From Terriglobia bacterium (lineage in GTDB: Bacteria; Acidobacteriota; Terriglobia; Bryobacterales; UBA6623): DNA of 64,000 nt. Position numbers and translations under genes: made by a program. Shown piece after piece: positions 16,270-25,175 of this stretch; position 1 is the first letter of the stretch, and each line of letters begins with the position of its first letter. Where the stretch lies: NCBI GenBank assembly GCA_009841225.1, contig VXMF01000021.1, forward strand, positions 11,171 to 75,170, in the 5' to 3' direction. A model generated the notes under the pieces. The model did not search any database and was not told where the DNA came from. It saw only the letters and a list, made by a program, of their open reading frames with translations.

Positions 16270-18807
16270 ATGAACAACTTAGTCCGGCATCGCGCCGGCG
16301 ATCGGCCGGAACGAGCCGAAAGTGTCGGAGCATTACGCCATCATCCCTATCTTGGGCGCAACGGTGACATCGAAGCGCCAAATTGGATTCCTCGCGCGCT
16401 GTGGCGGACGATTGCGGTATCAGTCCTGCTCAGTGCAACGGTTCCAATCGGATCCCTTGATGCGGCCAGCCTGCAAGGCTCGATCTCGGATCCCAACGGC
16501 GACGCCCTCGTAGGCGCGCACGTACGCTTGTTCGACCGCAACAGCGGTCAGTTGTTCCGCGTGGAGAGCGCCGACGATGGGCGCTATGCCTTTCTCGACA
16601 TTCCGGATGGAGACTACCTGTTCGAAGGCGAATCCGCAGATGAGGCCTTCGCGGGCTCTAGACACATCACGGTCCGGGGCCAAGTCCGGGAGGACTTGCA
16701 GCTAGCCATCTCGGGCGGCCGGGTGGAGGTCGTCGTGACCGCGTCGAGCACGCCGCTGACTCGGCGCGAGGTCGCGAAAGCGCTGGATGCCATCAGCTCG
16801 GGCCAGATCGCCGACCGGAACGAATTCGCTCTCGGAGAAGCCCTGCGGGTGATCCCAGGAGTCCGCGTTCGGCAGCTGCGGGGTCCGGGCAGCCTCACCA
16901 CCGTGCAGACACGGGGCCTACGGAACCATGACACGTCCGTGCTCATAGATGGCCTGCGCTTTCGCGATGCTGCCAGCATCCAGGGCGACGCATCGGCGTT
17001 CTACGCGAACATGGACCTCGTGGGCACCGAGCGGGTCGAATTCGTTCGGGGCTCGGGATCCTCGTTGTACGGCTCCCATGCCATGGGCGGAGTGATGAAC
17101 ATCACCTCGGCCCAGGGCGGAGGCGGCACGCATGGCGAATTGCGGGCCGAGGGCGGCGGGCTGGGCATGCTCCGCGGAGTCGCTCGGGTCGGCGGCGGTC
17201 TGGCCGATGACCGCTTCATCTATAGCGGCGGCGTGTCCCATCTGAACTTTACGCGCGGCTATCGTGGGCGCAGTCCCTATCGCAACACCACGGTGAGGGG
17301 CTTCGGCAAGTACGCGCTCAGTCAAGATCTCTGGCTCAGCGGCCGGGTGTGGGGCGCCGACTCATTCCTCAGCGTCGCCGAGAGCCCGGCATTCCCCGCA
17401 GAAGTGGTGGCTAACTTCCCCAATGCCGGCGAGGTTCCCGCTCGTGCGCTCCCCGAGAATCAACTCAGCCTCCTTGAGCAACGACTGCCGTATGCGCCTG
17501 GCAACGCAACATTCGTTCCCTCCCAAATCGATCCCGACAGTCGGCTCTCGCCTTCATTCGCAGCGACCGCGGTTACCCTGCAGCACCAAGTAAGCCCGAA
17601 CAGTTCCTACCGGATTGCCTACCAGCACGTCGGGACCAAGCGGCGCTACCAAGACGGTCCTGCCGGGCCTGGGCTGTACGAACCGGTGTTCAGCAACGAC
17701 AGCCGCTACGACGGCCAGACGCACCTGCTGCAAGCGCGCACGGACCAGCGCGTCGGCGCCCGCAACCTCTTGAGCTTGGGCTACGAGCTTGAAGCCGAGA
17801 CGTATACCAACCTCAATACCGACGAGAGCCCCGAACCCGTCGCGAATCGTGTTGAGAGCGACCAGCTCAGCCATTCCCTGTTCGGGCAAGACCAAGTGCG
17901 GATGTTGGATGGCAGGTTGCTGGTTGCCGTTTCGGGCCGACTGCAGATCTTCGATCCCGGATCGCCCAACTTCGCCGGAGCGACCAGTCCTTACGAGGCG
18001 ACCCCGGTAGCAAGGCCCCCAAACGCCTACACCGGCGACGTCGCGGCCGCGTACTTTGTTGAGTCGTCGCAGACCAAGCTTCGCGTGCACGCGGGGAACG
18101 CTTTCCGCGCACCGTCGCTGTACGAGCGCTTCGGCGGGTCCTTTTCGACCTATTCGGGCGGGTTCAACTACTGGGGAGACCCGCGTCTCGGCCCGGAGCG
18201 CTCCGTTGCTGTCGACGGTGGTTTGGACCAATGGCTGTACGGCTCGAAGCTGCGCCTGAGCGGAACGTGGTTCTACACCAACCTGCCAGAGACGATCATT
18301 TTCGACTTCGCCAATTTCCCCGCGAACGACCCCTTCGGCCGATTCGGGGGGTACCGGGAGTCTGGAGGAGGCATTGCCCGAGGCTTCGAGCTGAGCACGC
18401 AGGTCACGCCGACTTCAAGGACCAGCCTCCTCGGCGCGTACACCTTCACGAACTCTGATTCGCGCACGCCCACGATCGGCTCCGACTACTTCCGCGTGCC
18501 CGGAATCTCGGCGCAAGCGCTCTCGGTGACAGCCACGCATTGGCTGCACAAGCGCATCAACGTCACGTTCGACTTGTTCGCTTCGAGCAACTACGTGCTC
18601 TCTCCATACGGCGCCCAAGGGCGGCGGCTAGTGTTCTCAGGCCCGGTCAAAGCGGATGTGGTTTTCCGGTACGACCTGCCGCTCTCAGAAGCAAAGACTC
18701 TGGAGTTGTACGGAAAGGCGGAGAACGCGTTCAACAACGACTACTACGAGCACGGATTCGGCTCGCCGGGAATCTGGGTCATCGGCGGCATGCGGCTCAA
18801 CTTCTAG
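16270..18807 (+). CDS. TonB-dependent receptor, BtuB-like cobalamin transporter
   Basis: An 845-residue outer-membrane receptor. The ATG at 16270 is set by AGGAGG 7 nt upstream. A long leader with hydrophobic segment RTIAVSVLLSATVPIGSL (about 48-65) precedes a carboxypeptidase-regulatory-like domain (about 70-150, LQGSISDPNGDALVGAHV). Then come a TonB box-like stretch (VEVVVTAS), a plug (ALRVIPGVRVRQLRGPG; RVEFVRGSGSSLYGSHAMGG) and a beta-barrel ending in the terminal phenylalanine of GGMRLNF. Because it follows a cobalamin riboswitch and precedes BtuFCD-like genes, it most likely imports B12 or related corrinoids. The barrel itself does not reveal the substrate. Confidence 0.9.
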   Translation: MNNLVRHRAGDRPERAESVGALRHHPYLGRNGDIEAPNWIPRALWRTIAVSVLLSATVPIGSLDAASLQGSISDPNGDALVGAHVRLFDRNSGQLFRVESADDGRYAFLDIPDGDYLFEGESADEAFAGSRHITVRGQVREDLQLAISGGRVEVVVTASSTPLTRREVAKALDAISSGQIADRNEFALGEALRVIPGVRVRQLRGPGSLTTVQTRGLRNHDTSVLIDGLRFRDAASIQGDASAFYANMDLVGTERVEFVRGSGSSLYGSHAMGGVMNITSAQGGGGTHGELRAEGGGLGMLRGVARVGGGLADDRFIYSGGVSHLNFTRGYRGRSPYRNTTVRGFGKYALSQDLWLSGRVWGADSFLSVAESPAFPAEVVANFPNAGEVPARALPENQLSLLEQRLPYAPGNATFVPSQIDPDSRLSPSFAATAVTLQHQVSPNSSYRIAYQHVGTKRRYQDGPAGPGLYEPVFSNDSRYDGQTHLLQARTDQRVGARNLLSLGYELEAETYTNLNTDESPEPVANRVESDQLSHSLFGQDQVRMLDGRLLVAVSGRLQIFDPGSPNFAGATSPYEATPVARPPNAYTGDVAAAYFVESSQTKLRVHAGNAFRAPSLYERFGGSFSTYSGGFNYWGDPRLGPERSVAVDGGLDQWLYGSKLRLSGTWFYTNLPETIIFDFANFPANDPFGRFGGYRESGGGIARGFELSTQVTPTSRTSLLGAYTFTNSDSRTPTIGSDYFRVPGISAQALSVTATHWLHKRINVTFDLFASSNYVLSPYGAQGRRLVFSGPVKADVVFRYDLPLSEAKTLELYGKAENAFNNDYYEHGFGSPGIWVIGGMRLNF

Positions 18808-18926
18808 AGGAAGGCGGTGGCGCAGATGCGAGAGACGAGCCTGGCGTGCGAGCGCCACATTCTTGTTCGGATGCCCTACGTCGTTCTGTATGGGCGCTGC
18901 GGTGCCGTTCTCCATCCGAATTCAAC

Positions 18927-19907
18927 GTGAGACATCGACACCGGATCGTCGCTGCCCTAGGGGTCGCCACTTGCGTGGTGCTGTTCGTGATAGCCCTGCG
19001 CTTCGACGACGGTGTCCCCGGGGCATCGCTGTCCAGCTCTGGCCTACCTCCCACGGACGCTGGAGCGGGGTATCCCCGACGGGCAGTCGACTCTAGCGGA
19101 CAGGAGCTCTGGATTGGCACGGCGCCGCAGGCCATCGGCTCCCAAGCGCTTACGATCGACCACATCTTGTTCGCGATCACGGACCGCGAACGCATCGTCT
19201 CGGTGAGCCCGTACGCGATGGACCCGGGGTACAGCTTCGTGCACGAGACAGCAAGCCAAATCGGCCTGACGCAGTCGTCCGATCTAGAGGCTGTTCTTCG
19301 CAGCGCGCCCGACCTGATGCTGCTGGCTCACGGTGCCAAGGCAGATCTCGAGGACGTGCTGCACCGCGCGAGCATTCCTACCTTTCGCGTGAGAACGACC
19401 TTTGCCGACTTCGATCAGGTCTCCGAAGCCATCGCCGCGGTCGGTTCAGTGACGGGTGACGAGGCCGCCGCCGAGCTTGAGATCCGCCGGCTTCGGGACC
19501 GAGTCGAGCGGGCCAAGCGACGGCGGCCGCCTGGAGCAAAAGCACCGCGCGTACTGCCCTATTCGACCTACGGCAGCACGCTGGGCCGGGGCTCGCTGTT
19601 CGACCATATCCTCACAGAGCTGGGGGCGATCAACGTCGCCGCAGAGCAAGGCATTGGCGAGTACGCCGACATCAGCGGCGAGCAAGTCGCGGCGTGGGAC
19701 CCTGACTGGATCGTCACCGCGGCTGCCCACGGAGCCACCGGACAAGCCCGCGACCGGCTTCTCGCCGATCCCGGTATCGCTGTCACCAAGGCGGGGCGCA
19801 GCGGGCAGATTCTGGTCGTAGAGAGTCGCGTGTTCACTGCTATGTCGCAGCACTCCATTGGCTTGATGGAAGCGATCGCAGAAGGACTCTACGGGGATGG
19901 CCCGTGA
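18927..19907 (+). CDS. Cobalamin ABC transporter substrate-binding protein, BtuF-like
   Basis: A 326-residue protein with an N-terminal hydrophobic segment (AALGVATCVVLFVIAL, about 8-23), either an uncleaved anchor or a signal peptide. The mature part is a TroA/BtuF-like class III binding protein: RIVSVSPYAMDP, LEAVLRSAPDLMLLA, a long helix (about 180-205), and the C-terminal lobe with GADYAD-like GIGEYADISGEQVAAWDPDWIV. It captures the ligand in the periplasm for the FecCD-type permease encoded next. The start is a GTG without a clear Shine-Dalgarno sequence. Its stop overlaps the permease start (GTGA). Confidence 0.85.
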   Translation: MRHRHRIVAALGVATCVVLFVIALRFDDGVPGASLSSSGLPPTDAGAGYPRRAVDSSGQELWIGTAPQAIGSQALTIDHILFAITDRERIVSVSPYAMDPGYSFVHETASQIGLTQSSDLEAVLRSAPDLMLLAHGAKADLEDVLHRASIPTFRVRTTFADFDQVSEAIAAVGSVTGDEAAAELEIRRLRDRVERAKRRRPPGAKAPRVLPYSTYGSTLGRGSLFDHILTELGAINVAAEQGIGEYADISGEQVAAWDPDWIVTAAAHGATGQARDRLLADPGIAVTKAGRSGQILVVESRVFTAMSQHSIGLMEAIAEGLYGDGP

Positions 19908-21010
19908 GAGCAAATCTATCCCATCTGAGGAGTCGCCTCAGCGCGGCCTCCGGCGGTAGCACGGCCTGGCTATCACCGGCACTGGTTGTGATCCCGGTCG
20001 TGTCAGCCCTGCTCGCTATCGTCGCGGTGGCAGGAGTGGCGATCGGCAGCACGGGTGTCGCGTGGGAGACCGTGGTTCGCGTACTTGCAGCCAAGATCCT
20101 GCCGATAGGCTGGATCGACCTTGGCTCCGTGTCCGAGGCTGACCAAACGATTGTGTGGTTGATCCGCGCGCCCCGGATCGTCGTCGCAGGGCTAGTCGGC
20201 GCCGCTCTGGCGGTTGCGGGAACCCAGCTGCAGGGCATATTTCGGAATCCGCTGGCCGAATCCAGCATCATCGGAGTGAGTCAAGGGGCCGCTTTGGGGG
20301 CGGTGGTTGCGTTCATCACCGGCTGGGTGGCGAGTTCGGCCCTGTGGCTGCCACTGGCGGCATTCGTAGGCGCATTCCTAGCTCTGTTCGCCGTCTACAT
20401 GATCGCCAGTCGCGCAGGTCGAGCGCCGGTGGCCACTCTCTTGCTGGCCGGTATCGCGCTGGGGGCCATGATCACCGCTTGCTCGTCCCTGCTCATTTCC
20501 CTCAGCTTCGTTGACTGGCAGGTCGCGGGAGAAATCGTCTTCTGGATCATGGGCGGGCTAGACAGCCGGACTTGGACCCATGTGGTGATCTGCGCTCCGT
20601 TCGTCACTCTCGGCTTGCTGATCGCCTTCTGGCACTCGCGTGATTTGGACCTCATGCTGCTCGGCGAAGAGACGGCCACCTCGCTGGGCGCTGAAGTGGA
20701 GCATGTCAGGAGGGTTGTGCTCTTCGCGGCAGCTCTGCTGACGGCCGCCGCTGTCTCGGTGAGCGGCGTGGTCGGCTTCGTGGGCTTGGTCGTGCCCCAC
20801 GCGCTGCGGCTGGTTCTGGGCCCATCGCATAGGACGCTCCTAGCGGCGAGCGCTCTGGCGGGCGCTACTTTCGTAATCGCCTGCGACCTGTTGGCCCGGA
20901 CTGCCAATCCTCCCACTGAGATTCGCTTGGGGGTCGTAACCGCAGCCTTCGGGGCGCCGTTCTTCCTCTACCTGCTGCGGCAGCGCCGCAAGGAGATCGG
21001 ATTCTTTTGA
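19904..21010 (+). CDS. FecCD-family ABC permease, BtuC-like
   Basis: A 368-residue inner-membrane permease of the FecCD/BtuC family, with about ten hydrophobic helices. Typical motifs are LIRAPRIVVAGLVGAALAVAG, QLQGIFRNPLAESSIIGVSQGA and, in the second half, VSGVVGFVGLVVPHALRLVLGPSH, which contains the coupling-helix region that meets the ATPase. The GTG start overlaps the stop of the binding-protein gene, and its own stop overlaps the TTG start of the ATPase gene. With the riboswitch, these genes form a cobalamin importer. Confidence 0.92.
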   Translation: MRANLSHLRSRLSAASGGSTAWLSPALVVIPVVSALLAIVAVAGVAIGSTGVAWETVVRVLAAKILPIGWIDLGSVSEADQTIVWLIRAPRIVVAGLVGAALAVAGTQLQGIFRNPLAESSIIGVSQGAALGAVVAFITGWVASSALWLPLAAFVGAFLALFAVYMIASRAGRAPVATLLLAGIALGAMITACSSLLISLSFVDWQVAGEIVFWIMGGLDSRTWTHVVICAPFVTLGLLIAFWHSRDLDLMLLGEETATSLGAEVEHVRRVVLFAAALLTAAAVSVSGVVGFVGLVVPHALRLVLGPSHRTLLAASALAGATFVIACDLLARTANPPTEIRLGVVTAAFGAPFFLYLLRQRRKEIGFF

Positions 21011-21798
21011 GCCTCTCTCTTCGCAACGCCGGCATCCAGATCGACGGTCGGTCGCTCGTCCGCGGTGTCTCGCTCTCGATTGAGTCCGAACGCGTGACGG
21101 CGGTGGTAGGGCCGAACGGATCCGGCAAATCGACCGTCCTTCGCCTGTTGGCAGGACTTTGGAAGCCCACGGAGGGACTGGCGGAGCTGAACGGAAAGGA
21201 TCTGGGGCGGCTACCTCGCGAGGCGATAGCGCGACAAGTCACGTTTGTCCCGCAAGACACGCGCGTAGACTTCGCGTTCACGGTCCGCGACGTGGTCGCC
21301 ATGGGGCGTTACCCGCACGTTGGCAGGTTCGATTCGCTTGGCCCTGCCGACGATGAGGCTGTCAACGCTGCACTGGCGCGAGCGGACGTCGCGCACTTAG
21401 AACACCGATTCGCAAACGAGCTGTCAGGCGGAGAGCGGCAAAGAGTTCTGATCGCGCGAAGCCTGGCTACCGAAGCCGGGGCTATCTTGCTAGACGAGCC
21501 CACGGCCAGCTTGGACATCGACCACTCGCTCGAGACCCTCGAGCTGCTCCAAGAGCTCGCAAGCGAGGGCAAGGCCGTAGCGGTCGCTCTCCATGATCTC
21601 AACGCCGTCATGCGGTGGGCCGATCAAGTTGCCCTGATGAACGGCGGGCGGCTGGAAGCAATTGGAGCAGTTGGTGACGTCGTGCGCGACGATCTCGTCG
21701 AACCTGTGTTCGGCGTAAAGGTCGAGCACATACGAGCGGCAAGCGGGAACGAAACACTCGTCTTCCACCGCTTACAAGGCCTACGAACGGACGCCTGA
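21007..21798 (+). CDS. ABC transporter ATPase, BtuD/FecE-like
   Basis: A 263-residue ATPase. Walker A is GPNGSGKST, the Q-loop lies in TFVPQDTRVDFAFTVRDVV, the signature is LSGGERQRV, Walker B is AILLDEPTASLD, and the H-loop is VALHDLNAV. The sequence is of the iron-siderophore/B12 class (HmuV/BtuD). It powers the BtuC-like permease. It starts at TTG, overlapping the previous stop (TTGA), so expression depends on translational coupling. It is the last gene of the operon and converges with the EEP-family gene at 21911. Confidence 0.92.
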   Translation: MSLSLRNAGIQIDGRSLVRGVSLSIESERVTAVVGPNGSGKSTVLRLLAGLWKPTEGLAELNGKDLGRLPREAIARQVTFVPQDTRVDFAFTVRDVVAMGRYPHVGRFDSLGPADDEAVNAALARADVAHLEHRFANELSGGERQRVLIARSLATEAGAILLDEPTASLDIDHSLETLELLQELASEGKAVAVALHDLNAVMRWADQVALMNGGRLEAIGAVGDVVRDDLVEPVFGVKVEHIRAASGNETLVFHRLQGLRTDA

Positions 21799-21910
21799 GC
21801 AATGGGCAGAAGCGCCCCGACGCACGCTTGTTCGCTCAGCTATTCCTGACAACAATGCCACGAGGCAGGCCGTATCCGTAGTAGACGCTGAAGACTCTTC
21901 CTCCATGCCG

Positions 21911-22657
21911 CTAGCCTGCGCGGAAGTCGCACCATACGCCGAAATGGTCTGACAGGCGGGTGCCATCGACAGACTTCTTCTCCCAGACCCCGATCCTGCG
22001 TCGGGTCAGGTCCGGCGTATGCGCGATGTGATCAATCAACCTCTGCCCCTCTGATGACTCTCCTTGTGTCGCGAACTGGAATCCCTCGAACGCTCGCAAG
22101 AGAGCCTCGTGTGTCTCGTGAGGCACCCATCCCTTCCGCGGAATCCTCTGGTTGAAGTCACCCAATACGATGGTTCGCGATTCCGGAATCCGGCTTCGCA
22201 GCTTCTTGAATCCTGCTAGCCAAGCTTCGTGATCCTGCCACTTCGTACGGTCCTTGCGCCCGCCGCTCACGTGCGCACCGCTCCAAGGGATGCAGACGCC
22301 CACGAAAGTGAGGCAAGTTCCTGACAGTGTTTCTGTGCTACCCGCCACGAACCTACCACCCGGGAGGTCTGCGGAGCCGACAGCATCGATGTGGGGAGTC
22401 CAGGGTTGCTTGCTCCACAAGAGCACCTTCCTGCGGCCCTTGTAGATCGGGTAGCCCCAGTCTTTGCCTGCATCGATGACATGACCTCCATCGGGGAGAA
22501 TCCCGGCGAATCCTTCGGTTACGCACAGCACGTCGCAGCCCGAAGCGGCGAGCTTCTCGCCGATTATGTTGCCTCTGATGCTGATTGGCTTGGCCCACTC
22601 TGTGTTCCAAGTGCCGATTCGGATGGAGGACGGGTCGCTGCTCTTGCTGGGAATCAT
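21911..22657 (-). CDS. Endonuclease/exonuclease/phosphatase family protein
   Basis: A 248-residue protein of the EEP fold (DNase I-like). Metal and catalytic residues are visible: the Asn of GTWNTEW, the Glu of LCVTEGF, the Asp and Asn of VLGDFNQR, the Asp of RLIDHIAHT and the final Asp-His of LSDHFGVW. No signal peptide is present, so it is cytoplasmic. The substrate, nucleic acid or a phosphoester, cannot be told from sequence. It sits alone at the border of an accessory region next to a toxin-antitoxin pair. Confidence 0.85.
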   Translation of the reverse strand: MIPSKSSDPSSIRIGTWNTEWAKPISIRGNIIGEKLAASGCDVLCVTEGFAGILPDGGHVIDAGKDWGYPIYKGRRKVLLWSKQPWTPHIDAVGSADLPGGRFVAGSTETLSGTCLTFVGVCIPWSGAHVSGGRKDRTKWQDHEAWLAGFKKLRSRIPESRTIVLGDFNQRIPRKGWVPHETHEALLRAFEGFQFATQGESSEGQRLIDHIAHTPDLTRRRIGVWEKKSVDGTRLSDHFGVWCDFRAG

Positions 22658-22783
22658 ATGTTCGTGATGTGCAACGCTTTGAATGAATCCAAAGCGCTTG
22701 TGTTCGTCCCTAACGCGCGTTCAAGAACACTTGGTCGATCTAGCATAGGCGAATCAATGTCAGTTCGGCTTCCACTCGACAGT

Positions 22784-22838
22784 GACATCGCTGAGCCTTG
22801 ACATGAGGTATGTGACATCGCCTGAGATAAGAGATGTC
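22784..22838. promoter_or_regulatory. GACATC repeats, candidate antitoxin operator
   Basis: GACATC occurs at 22784-22789 and 22814-22819, and as its complement GATGTC at 22833-22838. The last two form an inverted repeat with a 13-nt spacer. They flank the possible start codons of the ribbon-helix-helix antitoxin gene, the usual place for autoregulatory operators of such loci. The assignment is inferred from position. Confidence 0.4.
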
Positions 22839-23060
22839 GTGACGCAGATCACCGTACGACTGCCGGACTCGGTAGTCGATGAACTAGACCAAGCTGCAGG
22901 CCAGCTCGGGCGCGGCCGAGCTGACATCGTCCGCCAAGCAGTTGAGTGCTATCTGGAAGACTTTGACGACCTCTCAGTGACCATCGGGCGGCTCTCCGAT
23001 CCCAGCGACCCCGTGCTGGATTGGGATCAGGTCCGACGTGAACTTCTCGATTCGGATTAA
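22803..23060 (+). CDS. Ribbon-helix-helix antitoxin
   Basis: An 85-residue CopG/MetJ-type DNA-binding antitoxin. The beta-strand and helices of the RHH fold are read in TQITVRLPDSVVDELDQAA and RGRADIVRQAVECYL, followed by an acidic C-terminal tail (DFDDLSVTIGRLSDPSDPVLDWD) that would wrap the toxin. The start is uncertain: ATG at 22803, GTG at 22782 or GTG at 22839. The last gives the shortest protein with the RHH strand at its N-terminus. It overlaps the RelE-type toxin gene by 23 nt, so the two are cotranscribed, and it probably represses its own promoter. Confidence 0.82.
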   Translation: MRYVTSPEIRDVVTQITVRLPDSVVDELDQAAGQLGRGRADIVRQAVECYLEDFDDLSVTIGRLSDPSDPVLDWDQVRRELLDSD

Positions 23061-23304
23061 GAGCAGCGCGGCGGAGGAACTGAGCCACGTGGGCAAACAG
23101 GACCGGGCTCGGACCGTCGCAGCCATCGACGGGCTGGCCGACAACCCTTTTCTGGGCACCGCCTTGAAGGGGGACTTGCGTGGCCTCAGACGACTTCGTG
23201 TCGGCGAGTACCGGATTGTGTACGAAGTTCAGCAAGATCTGCTCGTCGTGATGGTCGTGCGAGTCGCTCGTCGCAAGGTCGCCTATCGCCACAGGCCGAG
23301 ATGA
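23038..23304 (+). CDS. RelE/ParE-family toxin
   Basis: An 88-residue protein of the RelE/ParE superfamily. The family layout is visible: FSIRIKSSAAEELSHVGKQDRARTVAAI, then GTALKGDLRGLRRLRVGEYRIVYEV, then VVMVVRVARRKVAYRH. The GEYRIVYE strand and the terminal R-rich helix are typical of RelE toxins that cut ribosome-bound mRNA, but ParE-type gyrase poisoning cannot be excluded. It begins at GTG inside the antitoxin gene, in a different frame. Confidence 0.85.
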   Translation: MNFSIRIKSSAAEELSHVGKQDRARTVAAIDGLADNPFLGTALKGDLRGLRRLRVGEYRIVYEVQQDLLVVMVVRVARRKVAYRHRPR

Positions 23305-23390
23305 ACGTCTGGTCAGGACCCGTCGACAAGAGACCACGCGCATAGGCCGGTTACCAGCGCAGGGCTATGGCGGTACCATTTCTGGGGACC

Positions 23391-24977
23391 ATGAACCGAA
23401 TCCAGTTGACAGCCATCGCGGTCGTTTCCTGCCTTGCCTGCACTTCAGCGCCCAGCCCTGAACAAGGACCTCGGCCCAACATCGTTCTGATGCTGACAGA
23501 CGACCAAGGATGGCAGGACACCTCCGAGCCGTTTGCCGACGAGAGAACTCCCCAGAACGATCTCTACCGCACGCCCAACATGGAACGGCTAGCGTCGGAG
23601 GGGATGAAGTTCACGAACTCGTATTCCAATGCCGTCTGCACGCCAACTCGAGTCGAGCTGCTCACAGGGCTGAACCAAGTTCGCACCCGAATCTCCAACT
23701 GGACGCATTTTCGCGACGAGGCCACCGACCGGCCGCACCGGGAACTGATCATCCCCAGGTGGAACACGAACGGGCTCCAACCAGTCCCGGACATCCCGCT
23801 GTCGCTGCACGCCAAGACGCTCCCGCAAGAACTGCGGGCTGCGGGATACCGCACGATCCACATCGGCAAGGGCCACTTCGGCACGCGGGGCACTCCGGGC
23901 GAAGACCCGAAGGCGCTCGGCTTCGAAGTGCGGATCGGAGGACGCTTCTCGGGCGCGCCCGGAAGCTACTACGGCACGGACAACTTCGCGTCCGGCGGCG
24001 ATCCATCCTCTACGCCTTGGAGAGCGTGGGACATGGAAAAGTACTTCGGCCAAGAAATCTACCTGACTGAAGCCCTCACCCTCGAGGCGATCACTGCCGT
24101 GAAGGAAGCCGTTGCGGATGGCCAGCCGTTCTTCCTGTACTTCGCGCAATTCGCGCCGCATACGCCGATCATGCCGGACCAGCGCTTCGTCCAGCGCTAC
24201 CTCGATGCCGGCCTGCCGGAACGGGAGGCCGCCTACGCAACCATGATTGAAGGCGTGGACAAGAGTCTGGGGGACATCATGGACACGCTCGAGGGGTTGG
24301 GAGTAGCAGACAACACGGCGCTATTTTTCACGTCGGACAACGGCGGCGTGAGGAACATAATTGAGCGCGATGGCGAGCCGAACACCCACAACGCACCGTT
24401 GAACAGCGGCAAGGGCTCGACCTACGAGGGTGGCCTGCGCGTGCCGATGCTGGCTAAGTGGCCGGGCGTCACCCAGCCGGGCAGCGTCAGTGACACGCCA
24501 ATCACGATCGAGGACATGTTCCCCACGATCTTGGAGATCGCGGGCGTCGAGTTCAGCGGCCAGAGCGGAGCAATCTTCAATGACGACGGCACGATCCAGC
24601 TCGAGCCCGAGCTGGACGGAGAGAGCTTCGTCCCCCTGCTGCAGGGTGAGGCCGGAGATCCGGAGAGGACGCTCTACTGGCACTTTCCGCACGCTTGGGG
24701 CGGACTCAACAGGCCGCGGGTGGAAGGGCCCGGGATCGGGGCCACCAGTACGATCAAGAGGGGCGATTGGAAGCTGGTCTATTGGCACGTGGACGGGCGC
24801 AAGGAGCTGTTCAACCTCCGGGCCGACCTCGGCGAAACGCGCAATCTGGCCTCGGACCAGCCTGAGTTAGTTGCGGAGTTGTCCGCTGCGCTTGGCAACT
24901 TCCTGCGCGAGACTAACGCCATCATGCCGACCCGCAAGGCCACCAATGCCCCGGTGCCATACCCGGACGAAACGTGA
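23391..24977 (+). CDS. Sulfatase lipoprotein
   Basis: A 528-residue type I sulfatase. The ATG at 23391 gives a signal peptide with a lipobox-like CLAC (cysteine 17), so the enzyme may be a lipoprotein; an ATG at 23367 is also open. The metal site IVLMLTDDQGW is followed by the formylglycine motif C83-T-P-T-R, GKGHFGTRG, TSDNGGV, NSGKGSTYEGGLRVPML and a C-terminal domain with GDWKLVYWHVDGRKELFNL. It removes sulfate esters outside the cytoplasm. It differs clearly from the sulfatase at 8450, implying different substrates. No maturase is in the window. Confidence 0.88.
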   Translation: MNRIQLTAIAVVSCLACTSAPSPEQGPRPNIVLMLTDDQGWQDTSEPFADERTPQNDLYRTPNMERLASEGMKFTNSYSNAVCTPTRVELLTGLNQVRTRISNWTHFRDEATDRPHRELIIPRWNTNGLQPVPDIPLSLHAKTLPQELRAAGYRTIHIGKGHFGTRGTPGEDPKALGFEVRIGGRFSGAPGSYYGTDNFASGGDPSSTPWRAWDMEKYFGQEIYLTEALTLEAITAVKEAVADGQPFFLYFAQFAPHTPIMPDQRFVQRYLDAGLPEREAAYATMIEGVDKSLGDIMDTLEGLGVADNTALFFTSDNGGVRNIIERDGEPNTHNAPLNSGKGSTYEGGLRVPMLAKWPGVTQPGSVSDTPITIEDMFPTILEIAGVEFSGQSGAIFNDDGTIQLEPELDGESFVPLLQGEAGDPERTLYWHFPHAWGGLNRPRVEGPGIGATSTIKRGDWKLVYWHVDGRKELFNLRADLGETRNLASDQPELVAELSAALGNFLRETNAIMPTRKATNAPVPYPDET

Positions 24978-25175
24978 GGAGCGAGGCAGCCCAGTGGCCT
25001 GCTTAGGACTGCCGAGTCCCAGCCAGATAACGGCGAACCCGCTCAGGCTGCCCGGAAGTGGCAGCAAACGTCTAAGCATCGCTGCGATATGCTATCTGCG
25101 CAGTGCGAGGCTATCGGTGTTGCGCGAGCCGGACAGGCACGCGCGACCGAGAAATCCAGTTGGAGGATCGGATGC

